Position numbers and translations under genes: made by a program. Below the pieces are notes generated by a model. It was given only the letters and a program-made list of their open reading frames with translations. It had not been told where the DNA came from and searched no databases. A stretch of 64,000 nt of DNA from Ignavibacteriota bacterium (GTDB lineage Bacteria > Bacteroidota > Ignavibacteria > UBA10030 > UBA6906), in contig JADJHP010000009.1 of NCBI GenBank assembly GCA_016707525.1, forward strand, positions 1 to 64,000, in the 5' to 3' direction. The first letter of the stretch is position 1. Each line of letters opens with the position of its first letter. This document shows, piece after piece, positions 42,519-51,509 of this stretch.

Positions 42519-42923
42519 TCAGCGGTGGTTATACCCCTGTCTCACGGATTCTATCGTATACAGCAATTCCTCATCTGCGCGCTCCTTCAGCACCACCGCG
42601 GTAGCGCCCGCCTGAAGTGCGCTTCGGGTGAACTCCGGACCGGGATCATCTGACGTAACGATCACCGGCACAGCAGAGCCCACGTGACCCTGGATGCTCT
42701 TCAGGATCTCCAGCCCCGGCCCCCCGGGTAAAGTGAGGTCCACAACCAGCAGATCCGGCGACCCGGAGGAAACCTCCTCCAGGAGCTCCGTCGCATTCTT
42801 CGCCTCATGAACGATGCAACGGTCGAAGCCATCCTTCATGATCTGCATCAATCCGCGCCGCACAAGGGGGTGCGGCTCCGCTAAAACGATCTGCATCTGG
42901 TCTTGGTGAGTGGTGGTCAACAT
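42519..42923 (-). CDS. Stand-alone response-regulator receiver domain
   Basis: 134 residues. Only a CheY-like receiver: acidic pocket region VLAEPHPLVRRGL (the usual DD pair is reduced to an E), phospho-acceptor Asp in DLLVVDLTLPG, the switch residue region VIVTSDDPG and the conserved Lys in AVVLKERADEE. It ends QGYNHR without the LuxR-type DNA-binding domain present in the neighbouring regulator, although its receiver is of the NarL/FixJ type. The full DNA-binding regulator gene lies 160 bases upstream on the same strand. It may be a phosphate sink or a truncated regulator. Confidence 0.8.
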   Translation of the reverse strand: MLTTTHQDQMQIVLAEPHPLVRRGLMQIMKDGFDRCIVHEAKNATELLEEVSSGSPDLLVVDLTLPGGPGLEILKSIQGHVGSAVPVIVTSDDPGPEFTRSALQAGATAVVLKERADEELLYTIESVRQGYNHR

Positions 42924-43083
42924 GATCAATGCTTTGCTCGTCCAACGTACGGCGCAGGAAAGCGTAAATCAATTCCTGAAAATCTGATTCTGAGGGGAAA
43001 AAACAGGAGGGAGACCACATGTAAATGTAGGAATCCGAGGATACCGTGTAGGTATTGCAGGAAGTCAATATGGCAGATATATC

Positions 43084-43719
43084 TTACTTCATGACATAGC
43101 CCTGGGCTATGGCATAATGAATGAGGTCAGCGTTGTTCACAGCATTGGTCTTTTCCATGAGACGTGCCCGGTAGGTGCTGACGGTTTTGGTGCTCAATGC
43201 CAGCATTTCAGCCATTTCTGACAGTGTCTTTCCCTCGGCGATCAGACAGAGTACCTGGATCTCCCGGTCAGAGAGCTCGATCGGCTCAGGAAGGTCCTTA
43301 AGATTGGCCACCGAGTCGAACGCGATCTTCCGGGCAAGGCCCGGACTCATATACCGCTGTCCCTTGAGGCCAAGGTTGATCGCGGTGGTCAGCTCTTCGG
43401 AAGCACTTTCTTTCGGGACATACCCTACCCCCCCCGCGCGCAGGACCCGGACAGCGAATTGCTCCTCCGGATGCATGCTCAGCACCACCACCGGCAGGTG
43501 CGGCCGCTCCTGCTTGAGGTCCTTCAACACATCCAGCCCGTTCCTGTCAGGCAGGGTGATGTCCAACACCACGGCATCCCAGGTCTCCGCGCGGATAAGC
43601 GTCATGAGCTCGGCCGCGTTCTGCGCTTCCGTGACCTCACAGGATTCAAATGCATCAACAAGGATCTGCCTGATCCCCCGTCGGACTACCGTATGATCAT
43701 CCACGATCAGGAATTTCAC
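43084..43719 (-). CDS. NarL/FixJ-family response regulator
   Basis: 211 residues. Receiver domain (1-120) with acidic pair in FLIVDDHTVVRRG, phospho-acceptor Asp in DAVVLDITLPDRNG, Thr/Ser switch in VVLSMHPEEQ and Lys in GYVPKESASEE. C-terminal LuxR-type helix-turn-helix (about 148-205): LSDREIQVLCLIAEGKTLSEMAEMLALSTKTVSTYRARLMEK. The sensor kinase gene ends 11 bases upstream, so the kinase and this regulator are the cognate pair. Target genes are not evident. Confidence 0.93.
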   Translation of the reverse strand: MKFLIVDDHTVVRRGIRQILVDAFESCEVTEAQNAAELMTLIRAETWDAVVLDITLPDRNGLDVLKDLKQERPHLPVVVLSMHPEEQFAVRVLRAGGVGYVPKESASEELTTAINLGLKGQRYMSPGLARKIAFDSVANLKDLPEPIELSDREIQVLCLIAEGKTLSEMAEMLALSTKTVSTYRARLMEKTNAVNNADLIHYAIAQGYVMK

Positions 43720-43730
43720 GTTCTTTCTCC

Positions 43731-46307
43731 CTATGAGACAGGAACAACAACGCTCGCGATGGTTCCACCGGACATGCCCGGGCCGATGGACAGCGTACCG
43801 CCGATCCGCTTCGCCCGCTCCTCCATCCCGAGGATACCGAGTGATGTGCGCCGTTCCGCATCCGACACACTGATACCGCGGCCGTTGTCAGACACCGCGA
43901 GCTCGAGCGAACCGTTGACCTGTCGCATGCGGATCTCGACATGTGTCGCGTGTGCATGGCGCGCGACGTTCGTCAGCATCTCCTGAAAGATGCGGAATAA
44001 CTCCGTTGCGGCTTCGCGCGTAAGAGGAAGATCCTCCATGCCGAGATCAAGGTCGCACGGGATGCCTGTGCGCTCCGAGAACTCCCTCGTTTGCCACTCC
44101 ATCGCAGGAACAAGCCCCAGGTCATCAAGGATCGCCGGGCGAAGCTGCCCGGCGATCTTCCGTACGGTATGGATCGCATCCTCGAGCAGACCATTCATCT
44201 GCCCCATGCGCTGTGCAACCGCATCAGGAATGCCCTGGCCCAGGTCCAGCACACGGCGTCGGATCCATGCAAGGTCCATCTTCAACCCCGTCATGATCTG
44301 CCCGAGCTCATCATGGATCTCGCGGGAGAGCCGCGTGCGCTCTTCCTCTCTCACCGACTGAAGCCGCACTGCCAGGGCACGCAACTGCTCTCCGGATTCA
44401 CGCAACTGGCGTTCGCTGCGTTGCCGCTCGGTGACGTCCTCCGTGTGCACCAGAACCAGGTCCGGCGGCACGAATGCAAAACTCACGGTCAAATCTGCTA
44501 CCCGCGACACCGTCTGATACTCATAGCGGTAGTCGGTACGGATCGTCGTCCGCGACCGATAACACTGGTCCAAGAGGACACGCCCTTCCGGGGCATGAGG
44601 CAGGACCTCCTCGTACACCAGCCCGACCCACTTGGCGGCATGGCCAAGGGTGATCGTCAATGCAGCATCGTTGTAGTCCGTCAGCCGGTACCCTGCCTCC
44701 TCTCTCCGGAACGTGAACGTCGGGATCGGGTTCCCCTTATACTGCGCCCGGAACCTCGCTTCATTCTCACGTGTGACCCGGTTGTACGCCCGGTTGCGCA
44801 GCCAGACCAGGAGGGCCAACGAACAGAGCGCCAACCCCGTGACCGTTGCGGGGATGAAGAAGATCGGACGGAGGTAGAGCGGAGGAGGGACATCGAACCA
44901 CACAGGATTGACCGGGGCCGCCGTCACCGTCGGGGAACTCTTCGCTTCGACATCGAACTGGTAGGTGCCGGGACTCAGATCGCGGAACACGACGGCGTGA
45001 TCGATCGACCAGGGAGACCAGCGTCCACCCGAGAGACGATAGCGCGTTTCGATCTGATCGGTCGGGATGTCGCCCCACGCTGCCAGGGGTTTCCACGAGA
45101 GGGAGACATCATCGTCCTCCACGAGCGGTTCATCGATGATCACACGGGGGGGCTCCTTGTTCAGCCCGTTGAGGTGAAGAACGGCGACGCCGCGGCCTTC
45201 GGTACCGACAAGGACCGTTGAATCCAGCGGCAGGACAGGCCAGAGTCGGTCATTGCGCAACCCACTATGGGTTCCGAAATGAAACCAGTCGAGCCTGTTC
45301 CAGCACACCAGCCCGGCCTTCGTTGTGACCCAGATCCAACCACGCTGATCGCTCTCGACCTCCCAGATCTCCATCCCAAGAAGCCCGGCTTCCCGCGTCA
45401 CATAGCGGACACTGTCCCGATTGTCAATATACCCGAGGTCGGCATGTTGATGCGCAAAATGAACGATGTCCGATGAATCGATGGCCAGAGTGAACACGCG
45501 GTCGGACTGCAGCCCATTCCCAGCGTACCAGTATGTCCAGCGGCCATCGCGATACCTGCTCAATCCGGTGTACGTCCCGAACCAGTACCCCCCACGTGAA
45601 TCTTCAACGAAACTGTAGACACGCCCGTCCAGGAGACCTTCTGCCTGCCCCCAGTGGTCGAAGCCATGTTCGCCGAGCATGAACGCACCCGGCTCATCCG
45701 CGAAATTCTCCTGAAGAACGCCGGAACGGTTGATGCACAGAAACCACAACCTCCCCCGCCTGTCCCGCGTGATGCGGTGAATGCGGGGAGCCTTGAGCCC
45801 CTCCCGCTCCCCAACATGCGTCCACGTCTTGCCATCGAATCGGAAGGCACCCTCGAAAGAAGCTCCACTCCCGATCCAGATGTTGCCTTCCTTGTCCTCG
45901 CCGATCCCCGTGATACGGCCCAGGGGCTGGCCGTCGATCGCGTGGATCCAGGTCAATCTTCCGTCGGGCGTTCTCCGCCCCAATCCATCCCTCGTTCCGA
46001 TCCAGAACGTTCCATCCCGGCCACGGATGACCTCATTGATCCAATTCGAAAGCTTCGATCCGGGTTCGTCCCACTCCTCCCAACGGGAGAGGCCGAGACG
46101 ACACATGAACAACCCATCGTTGCCGCCGACCCACAGATCACCGTTCGACATGAACCGCACAACGCGGGCCTGGCACAGGCGATGGAAAAGGCGGAAGCCA
46201 CTTCCAATGACCGCGTTCCTTCTGCCGCAATTCTCCGGACGCATAAAGGATGAGCACTGTGCCGGTCGCGCCGACCGTGACAGACTGGAACAGGTCACCC
46301 GGTTCAT
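43731..46307 (-). CDS. Two-component sensor histidine kinase, propeller type (C-terminal, intact part)
   Basis: 858 codons, of which roughly the first 45 are probably out of the ancestral frame (see the pseudogene entry). From about residue 48 the reading is coherent: beta-propeller repeats (NGDLWVGGNDGLFMCRL, DGTFWIGTRDGLGRRTPDG, EGNIWIGSGASFEG, RGGYWFGTYTGLSRY), a Y_Y_Y-type immunoglobulin domain (DLSPGTYQFDVEAKSS), a membrane helix near 515-537, a PAS-like domain, then the HisKA_3 dimerisation helix with LSREIHDELGQIMTGLKMDL (phospho-His) and an ATPase domain (EMLTNVARHAHATHV, SDNGRGIS, GILGMEERAKRIGGTL). This is the HPK7 (NarX-like) kinase class matching the NarL-type regulator encoded next. 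Confidence 0.85.
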   Translation of the reverse strand: MNRVTCSSLSRSARPAQCSSFMRPENCGRRNAVIGSGFRLFHRLCQARVVRFMSNGDLWVGGNDGLFMCRLGLSRWEEWDEPGSKLSNWINEVIRGRDGTFWIGTRDGLGRRTPDGRLTWIHAIDGQPLGRITGIGEDKEGNIWIGSGASFEGAFRFDGKTWTHVGEREGLKAPRIHRITRDRRGRLWFLCINRSGVLQENFADEPGAFMLGEHGFDHWGQAEGLLDGRVYSFVEDSRGGYWFGTYTGLSRYRDGRWTYWYAGNGLQSDRVFTLAIDSSDIVHFAHQHADLGYIDNRDSVRYVTREAGLLGMEIWEVESDQRGWIWVTTKAGLVCWNRLDWFHFGTHSGLRNDRLWPVLPLDSTVLVGTEGRGVAVLHLNGLNKEPPRVIIDEPLVEDDDVSLSWKPLAAWGDIPTDQIETRYRLSGGRWSPWSIDHAVVFRDLSPGTYQFDVEAKSSPTVTAAPVNPVWFDVPPPLYLRPIFFIPATVTGLALCSLALLVWLRNRAYNRVTRENEARFRAQYKGNPIPTFTFRREEAGYRLTDYNDAALTITLGHAAKWVGLVYEEVLPHAPEGRVLLDQCYRSRTTIRTDYRYEYQTVSRVADLTVSFAFVPPDLVLVHTEDVTERQRSERQLRESGEQLRALAVRLQSVREEERTRLSREIHDELGQIMTGLKMDLAWIRRRVLDLGQGIPDAVAQRMGQMNGLLEDAIHTVRKIAGQLRPAILDDLGLVPAMEWQTREFSERTGIPCDLDLGMEDLPLTREAATELFRIFQEMLTNVARHAHATHVEIRMRQVNGSLELAVSDNGRGISVSDAERRTSLGILGMEERAKRIGGTLSIGPGMSGGTIASVVVPVS

Positions 46308-47059
46308 CGGTTAGTTCGGCCAGCGGGCCACCGGGAGACCGCTCGAAGCTGCGGATCGTCCCGCCTTCAGTTTCAGGACAACGATAGCGTTGCCTTGCCC
46401 GCCTTCACCGATCTGATGAAGCTTCAAATACCCGCTGGGGAACGGAAGACCTGCTTCCATCCTGCAGAATCATACCGGCAGAGGTATTGGTGGAGCGCAA
46501 CCAGAGCCCGCCATGCGTTGGATAGGATCCCGATCGAGATACATATGGCCGGGCTTGATGATCTCGGGCACCTGGGGATCATTCACTTTGAGCGGACCTC
46601 GGTCCTGACATGCCGATAGAGCGCCGATCCCAGGAGGATGATGCTCCCGTCCCTGTCGCGGGCAGCGCCGGCCGGGGCGATCTCCGGCGGCGTCCGCTCT
46701 GGATCCGCTGCACGGTGTCGCGTCCTGACCGAATACACCCACTCCTGAAAGGTGACAAGAAGCCCGGACGTATCCGGACAAATACTTACCAACCTGGCAC
46801 TCACTTCGGAGAGGCCGGGGATGAAACTCTCATGCCAGACATAGCCATCGTACCACGCGAGCCCACGACTGGTGTGGACCCACGTCACACGGTCACCCGC
46901 TTCATAGATGCCATGCACAATATCGGAAGGGAGTCCGGATTCGGTCCCGAACCGGACCCAACGCCAGGAATCGCTTAGTCGCGAGAGTTGTCCCGACGCA
47001 GATGATCCAAGGAACAACATCAACAGGAGAAGCCGGAAGATGTGGGGGTGTGGGCGCAT
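46160..47059 (-). pseudogene. 5' third of the sensor kinase gene, interrupted by several frameshifts
   Basis: An ATG at 47059 gives a signal peptide (MRPHPHIFRLLLLMLFLGSS) and the start of a propeller (RWVRFGTESGLPSDIVHGIY, HTSRGLAWYDGYVWHESF), but the frame stops at 46583. Coherent protein then continues in other frames: PQVPEIIKPGHMYLDRDPIQ, then RYDSAGWKQVFRSPAG, then YLKLHQIGEGGQGNAIVVLK, then TIRSFERSPGGPLAELTDEP, and only near 46165 the long kinase frame. About five shifts in 420 bases are needed. It is either a decaying gene or a badly resolved patch of sequence; the remaining 2.4 kb of the gene is intact. Confidence 0.7.
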
Positions 47060-47078
47060 AAAGGGTGTGATTGAAGAA

Positions 47079-47107
47079 AATATCGTACTTCGCAGAGGAA
47101 GAAGCAA
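47079..47107 (-). promoter_or_regulatory. Candidate promoter of the sensor kinase operon
   Basis: Minus strand TTGCTT (47107-47102), 17 bases, GATATT (47084-47079), identical in both hexamers and spacing to the copA promoter candidate. Confidence 0.5.
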
Positions 47108-47124
47108 GCTGTGAATGGCCGCGC

Positions 47125-47598
47125 TCAATACCGGCGGTCGACCAACGCCCCGGAGGCGCTCCCGCGTGACGTGCCGGATGAGGAGTATCCTTCCTCGGCG
47201 GATTTTGTCGTCGTTGTCGTTGTCCCGCCCGAGACGTAGGAGCGGCCACATTCAGGGCAGATCGCCGAATGGATCGTGACGCTTTGCGCAACGACACGCT
47301 GACCGTTCTCCCTGGCGCGGGCCTGCTCGTGCACCACATGCTGCTGTTCGTGCGCGCGGACCGCGGTGGACGCCTGCTCGGGTTTCAACGATGTCGGGGT
47401 TTGAAAACTCACGGTGGGGTCGGAGGAGCGGTCGCTGTACTTCCTCCCTTTGCAGGTCTGGCATTCCGAAGTGCCGTTGATGCCGGATGCAGCATTGCTG
47501 CCGCCGGCATCCTCCCGCCTGCCGGTGACACCGGCTGCACGGGCTTCATTCGCGGGGGGCATCCATTGTTGCCCCCATGTCGTGGCTCCGATCTGCAT
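47125..47598 (-). CDS. Putative small metalloprotease, CJM1_0395/SprA-related family
   Basis: 157 residues from the ATG at 47598, preceded by GGGGGAG; a longer frame upstream is not protein-like. Ordered features: a Cys pair CQTCKGRKYSDRSSDPTVSF (about 58-77), the region TSLKPEQASTAVRAHEQQHV with the zinc-type HExxH (HEQQH, about 98), then the second Cys pair ICPECGRSYVSGGTTTT. This exact order (CxxCxxRKYxD, HEQxH, CPECGxxYxSGGxT) is characteristic of the family. Its substrates and role are not established. The C-terminus is Ser/Gly-rich. It stands alone between the sensor kinase gene and hemN. Confidence 0.75.
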   Translation of the reverse strand: MQIGATTWGQQWMPPANEARAAGVTGRREDAGGSNAASGINGTSECQTCKGRKYSDRSSDPTVSFQTPTSLKPEQASTAVRAHEQQHVVHEQARARENGQRVVAQSVTIHSAICPECGRSYVSGGTTTTTTKSAEEGYSSSGTSRGSASGALVDRRY

Positions 47599-47731
47599 GG
47601 TCGCTCCCCCTGAGACGCAGCAAATTTCGAGCCTGGAAAATCGCCGGAAATCGCCCCGATCAGGGCCTGTCTGCCAGTGAGACGTGGGTATATGTGCACA
47701 CCTGTCCACCGGGCGCGACCCAGGCCACGCA

Positions 47732-49123
47732 TCAGACCGTCCGGGAAAAGATCGGCCTCTCCTTCGCCATCCGTTCCAGATAGGCATCGAAACACATGGC
47801 GATGTTCCTCAGCAACAGCCGGCCCGGGCCAACGACCTTGATGCACGAAGGGGTGGACTCGACGAGGCCATCTTCTTCGAGAGGAACGAGTGCGGCGCGT
47901 GCCGCCGCAAAGTATTCATCGAACGCGATCCCGAACCTCTTCTCCACTGCCGGGATATCGAGTTCCAGGTCGCACATCAACCGGATGATCACATGCTTGC
48001 GGATGTGATCATCATCCGTCATCCTGTACCCGACGTGCGTCGCAAGCATCCCTGCGTCAAGCGCCTTGTAATACTCGGACAGCATCTTCGTGTTCTGGGC
48101 GTAGACGTTGGTGAAGTGACTGATCGACGACATGCCGAATCCATAGAGGTCGGCACCCGCTTTCGTCGAATATCCCTGGAAGTTCCTGTAGAGTGTGCGC
48201 TCCTCACGTGCCCGCGCAAGTTCATCATCCGGCCGGGCAAAATGATCCATCCCGATGTACTCATAACCGGAAGACGTGAGGAGTTCGATCGTCATCTTGA
48301 GGATAGCGAGCTTCTCTTCCGGCAACGGAAGATCGGATTGCTGGATGAGCTTCTGATGCGGCTTGAGCCAGGGGACGTGCGCATAATTGAACACCGCGAT
48401 GCGGTCGGGCTTGTAGGTGAGCACGCCACGGATGGTCCGCTCGAACGACGCGGGCGTCTGATGCGGCAGGCCGTACATGAGATCGATATTGATGCTGGAG
48501 AAGCCCAGTTCACGTGCCCAGTCGTATACCTGGCGGGACACCGATGCGGGCTGGATGCGGTTCACGGCAGCCTGCACCTCGTATTCGAAATCCTGCACGC
48601 CCATGCTCATCCGGTTGAACCCCGCGGCGGCAAGTGCCTCAAGATGAGCACGGTCCAGTTCCCGCGGATCGATCTCCACACTGCACTCGGCGTCAGGTGC
48701 GAACGGGAACGACGATCGGATCGTGGCTGCAATGTCCCTGATCTGATCAGGCGACAGATGGGTCGGCGTGCCACCGCCCCAGTGCAGTTGGGTCACCCGG
48801 CGGCCGGGAGCGATCAATGGCGCTACCAGCGCCATCTCCTTCTTCAGGTACCGCAGGTACTCATCGATACGGGCGCGGTCGCGGGTGACCAGCATGGTGC
48901 ACCCGCAGAAGTAGCAGAGCGTATCGCAAAAGGGAAAGTGGAAGTACAGCGAGATGTCAGAACTCGTCCCGGGGGCATTCGTCGCCCGTATCTCCCCGGC
49001 GAAATCGGACGCGGTGAACGTCGGTTGAAAGAGCGGAGCCGTCGGATAGCTCGTGTAGCGCGGGCCCGGACGGTCATACTTCTTCAGCAAAGCAACATCA
49101 ACTTGTGAGAACGGTCGTCCCAT
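47732..49123 (-). CDS. hemN: Oxygen-independent coproporphyrinogen III oxidase
   Basis: 463 residues from the ATG at 49123, which has GGAGG five bases upstream; the ATGs at 49138 and 49135 lack this. Radical-SAM cluster motif in FHFPFCDTLCYFCGC (CxxxCxxC), preceded by KKYDRPGPRYTSYPTAPLF, the N-terminal hallmark of HemN. Further HemN features are HWGGGTPTHLSPDQI, the SVEIDPREL loop and GFNRMSMGVQDFE. It converts coproporphyrinogen III to protoporphyrinogen IX without oxygen, giving haem for the cytochromes encoded nearby and implying growth without oxygen. It is the last gene of the long minus-strand run. Confidence 0.93.
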   Translation of the reverse strand: MGRPFSQVDVALLKKYDRPGPRYTSYPTAPLFQPTFTASDFAGEIRATNAPGTSSDISLYFHFPFCDTLCYFCGCTMLVTRDRARIDEYLRYLKKEMALVAPLIAPGRRVTQLHWGGGTPTHLSPDQIRDIAATIRSSFPFAPDAECSVEIDPRELDRAHLEALAAAGFNRMSMGVQDFEYEVQAAVNRIQPASVSRQVYDWARELGFSSINIDLMYGLPHQTPASFERTIRGVLTYKPDRIAVFNYAHVPWLKPHQKLIQQSDLPLPEEKLAILKMTIELLTSSGYEYIGMDHFARPDDELARAREERTLYRNFQGYSTKAGADLYGFGMSSISHFTNVYAQNTKMLSEYYKALDAGMLATHVGYRMTDDDHIRKHVIIRLMCDLELDIPAVEKRFGIAFDEYFAAARAALVPLEEDGLVESTPSCIKVVGPGRLLLRNIAMCFDAYLERMAKERPIFSRTV

Positions 49124-49193
49124 GATATCCTCCATCACATCTTCAGTATATCGAATTCGGGACGGAATTCCAAGGTCCGGACATCCACGGCGG

Positions 49194-49655
49194 TCATCCC
49201 GGATGAACGATGATCGTGGGATTCACCTCAACGATCGATGCGATCGAGTTCGCCACAAGGCAATGCTTCTCTGCCTCCCGGAGCAACGCATGCACGTCCG
49301 TCTCGACCACATCCTTTCCCACGGTGATGGTCGGGAAGATCACGATGCGCGTGAACCGGTAATCCTCGTCGATGTGCTCGAGCACACCGTTCGCGTGACT
49401 CCTGTACGACACGATCGTCATCTTCTTCTGCGCGGCGAACGACAGGAAGGTGGTCATATGACAGACCTCCACCGATCCCACGAACAGGTCCTCGGGGGTC
49501 CACACCCCGCGCTCCCCCTTGAACTCCGGGGGACTCGAGATCTTCAACGTCGGCTTCCCCTCCGACCCGATGGTCCCGCTCCGCCCTTCCGTCCACGTCG
49601 TGCTGGTCTTGTACGTGAAGGACTTTGCGCGGATCACGTGTTCTGTTCCTTCCAT
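49194..49655 (-). CDS. OsmC-family protein
   Basis: 153 residues. The sequence has the OsmC fold: substrate-side GVWTPEDLFVGSVEVCHMTTFLSFAA, with the conserved Glu and the peroxidatic-type Cys in VEVCHM, then VTYRSHANGVLEH-like strands and the second Cys in EAEKHCLVANSI. OsmC/Ohr proteins reduce organic hydroperoxides with these two cysteines, using lipoyl or thiol donors. It begins 10 bases after the aconitase-type small subunit gene, so it is part of the same unit, perhaps protecting iron-sulfur enzymes. Confidence 0.85.
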   Translation of the reverse strand: MEGTEHVIRAKSFTYKTSTTWTEGRSGTIGSEGKPTLKISSPPEFKGERGVWTPEDLFVGSVEVCHMTTFLSFAAQKKMTIVSYRSHANGVLEHIDEDYRFTRIVIFPTITVGKDVVETDVHALLREAEKHCLVANSIASIVEVNPTIIVHPG

Positions 49656-49665
49656 ACGCTCCCCG

Positions 49666-50184
49666 TCAACCCCGTCCCGCCGGAGCGGGAGCGGATGGCT
49701 GATCCATCAAACGCTTGCGCGTGTACGCGATCAGTCCGCCTGCTTCAACGATGGCCTGGCGGGCCTTCGGGAGCTTTTCGATCGGGAATTTCTTGCCGGT
49801 CGTGGTGTTCACGACCACATCGCCTGTCACCTCCACGTCATCACCCGGTGATGCCTCGAAGCCGGGAGCGACGACAAGATTGAGCCCGAGGTTCACGGAA
49901 TTCTGCATGAAGATGCGGGCGACGCTCCGCGCGATGATCAGCAACTCATGCCCCTTCAGCGTGGACACCGCCTGCTCGCGGGAAGAACCGCAACCGAAAT
50001 TCTCGCCCGCCACGAGCACGCTTCCCGCAGGGACCTGCTTGGCCTTCAGCATGCCATTGAATGTGGCATCGTCCGCAAATGCGAACGCCGGCGTCTCCGT
50101 CGGGAGCACCGTCGCCATGAAGCGGCCCGGATAGATGACATCCGTGCTGATATCGTTACCGATGGTATAGACGACCTTCGCCAT
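49666..50184 (-). CDS. Aconitase/3-isopropylmalate dehydratase-type small subunit
   Basis: 172 residues, LeuD/HacB-like swivel domain. DISTDVIYPGRFMATV is the N-terminal signature; AGENFGCGSSREQAVSTLKG is the substrate loop; IARSVARIFMQNSVNLGLNLV follows. The short loop after FGCGSSRE marks the archaeal-type isopropylmalate/homoaconitase/2-methylmalate group, whose members use different hydroxyacids. With the large subunit encoded five bases upstream it forms a heterodimer that moves a hydroxyl group by dehydration and rehydration. In this cluster citrate/isocitrate is a reasonable substrate; isopropylmalate is less so because no leuA lies nearby. Confidence 0.82.
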   Translation of the reverse strand: MAKVVYTIGNDISTDVIYPGRFMATVLPTETPAFAFADDATFNGMLKAKQVPAGSVLVAGENFGCGSSREQAVSTLKGHELLIIARSVARIFMQNSVNLGLNLVVAPGFEASPGDDVEVTGDVVVNTTTGKKFPIEKLPKARQAIVEAGGLIAYTRKRLMDQPSAPAPAGRG

Positions 50185-50189
50185 GACGC

Positions 50190-51479
50190 TCAGGCTCCTT
50201 TCCGCGGATCAGTGATGACACCATCAACAGCAGAGGCGGCAGCAACCGACGGCGAGCAGAGATAGACCGCTCCGGTGGGGTTGCCCATGCGCCCTTTGAA
50301 GTTCCGGTTCGTCGTGGATAACGCCGTCTCGCCGTCTCCCAGCGCACCTTCGTGCACGCCGAGGCACGGGCCGCAGCCCGGATTCATGACGACCGCGCCG
50401 GCCTTCACCAGGTCCGTGATGTATCCCGCTTCCAGTGCCCGCTGATAGACCCGCGATGATGCAGGGAACACCAGCATCCGCGTGTTGTCGGAGACCTTCT
50501 TACCGCGCAGGATCCCTGCCGCGGCAGCGATGTCGTCCAGCCGGCCATTGGTGCATGACCCGATGACGATCTGATGCACCTTCGTCCCGAGCACTTCCGT
50601 GATCGGCTTCACGTTGTCCACGGTATGCGGACAGGCGATCTGTGGCGCAAGCGTCGACACGTCGATCTTGACGACCTGGACATAGGCGGCATCCGGATCC
50701 GGGAGGACGGGAGCTGGCGGGTTCTGCACACCGGCTTCTTCGCGGAGGTACCGCAACGTCTCTTCGTCGGCCGGCACGATACCGGCTGTTGCCCCGGCTT
50801 CCACCGACATGTTGCAGATGACCAGGCGCCCGGAGGTCTCCATGCGGCGGATGGTCTCGCCGTGGAATTCGATCACGCGGAAGTTCGCTCCGTTGGCAGA
50901 GATCTTGCCGATCAGGTGCAGGATGAGGTCCTTCGGGCCCACCATCGGCGCGAAGGCACCGGTCACCTCCACTTTGATCGTCGCGGGCACTTCAACGTTC
51001 ACCGCACACCCGAGCGTCCATACCGACGCCATCTCCGTTGCACCAATGCCGAAGGCGAATGCTCCGAGGGCTCCGTGGCTCGTCGTGTGCGAGTCCGTTC
51101 CGACCACCACCGCCCCGGGCAGCACGTAGCCGCTCTCGGGAAGCACCTGGTGGCAGATACCACCGCGGTCGCCACGGATATCATGGAACTTGCTGATCAT
51201 GTGGCGCGCAACGAACTCGCGGACCTTCTTCTGGTTCGTGGCGGTCTTCGCGGATTCGGCCGGCACACGATGGTCGAACACAATGGCGACGCGCGACGGG
51301 TCCCACACACGCGCATCCTTCCCCGTGTCCTTGTAGATCTCCAGGAACTGATTGATGACCAATGCGGCATTCTCATGCGACATGGCGAGATCCACGCGCG
51401 GTTCAAGGACGTCGCCGGCCTTCACCGACGTCTGTCCGCTTGCCCGGGCAAGGATCTTCTCGGCTACTGTCATACCCAT
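50190..51479 (-). CDS. Aconitase/3-isopropylmalate dehydratase-type large subunit
   Basis: 429 residues; GAGAGG lies six bases before the ATG. The 4Fe-4S ligands are visible in IVIGSCTNGRLDD and NPGCGPCLGVHEG, and the substrate residues in VVVGTDSHTTSHGALGAFAFGIGATEM. The length and sequence match the LeuC/HacA-like group (about 420 residues), not the 750-900-residue aconitases. It partners the small subunit gene downstream. Its neighbours (isocitrate dehydrogenase, a CoA-transferase and an HMG-CoA-lyase-type enzyme) favour a role on citrate, or on a methyl-hydroxyacid such as citramalate, over leucine synthesis. Confidence 0.85.
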   Translation of the reverse strand: MGMTVAEKILARASGQTSVKAGDVLEPRVDLAMSHENAALVINQFLEIYKDTGKDARVWDPSRVAIVFDHRVPAESAKTATNQKKVREFVARHMISKFHDIRGDRGGICHQVLPESGYVLPGAVVVGTDSHTTSHGALGAFAFGIGATEMASVWTLGCAVNVEVPATIKVEVTGAFAPMVGPKDLILHLIGKISANGANFRVIEFHGETIRRMETSGRLVICNMSVEAGATAGIVPADEETLRYLREEAGVQNPPAPVLPDPDAAYVQVVKIDVSTLAPQIACPHTVDNVKPITEVLGTKVHQIVIGSCTNGRLDDIAAAAGILRGKKVSDNTRMLVFPASSRVYQRALEAGYITDLVKAGAVVMNPGCGPCLGVHEGALGDGETALSTTNRNFKGRMGNPTGAVYLCSPSVAAASAVDGVITDPRKGA

Positions 51480-51509
51480 ACAGGACCTCTCCGAATGAGT
51501 GGTGGTACG

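Noticed and set aside
49666..51479. Ordinary leucine biosynthesis (leuCD)
   Set aside because: No 2-isopropylmalate synthase is present, and the dehydrogenase upstream looks like isocitrate rather than isopropylmalate type. The neighbourhood is CoA-transferase and lyase genes, so leu names were not given.
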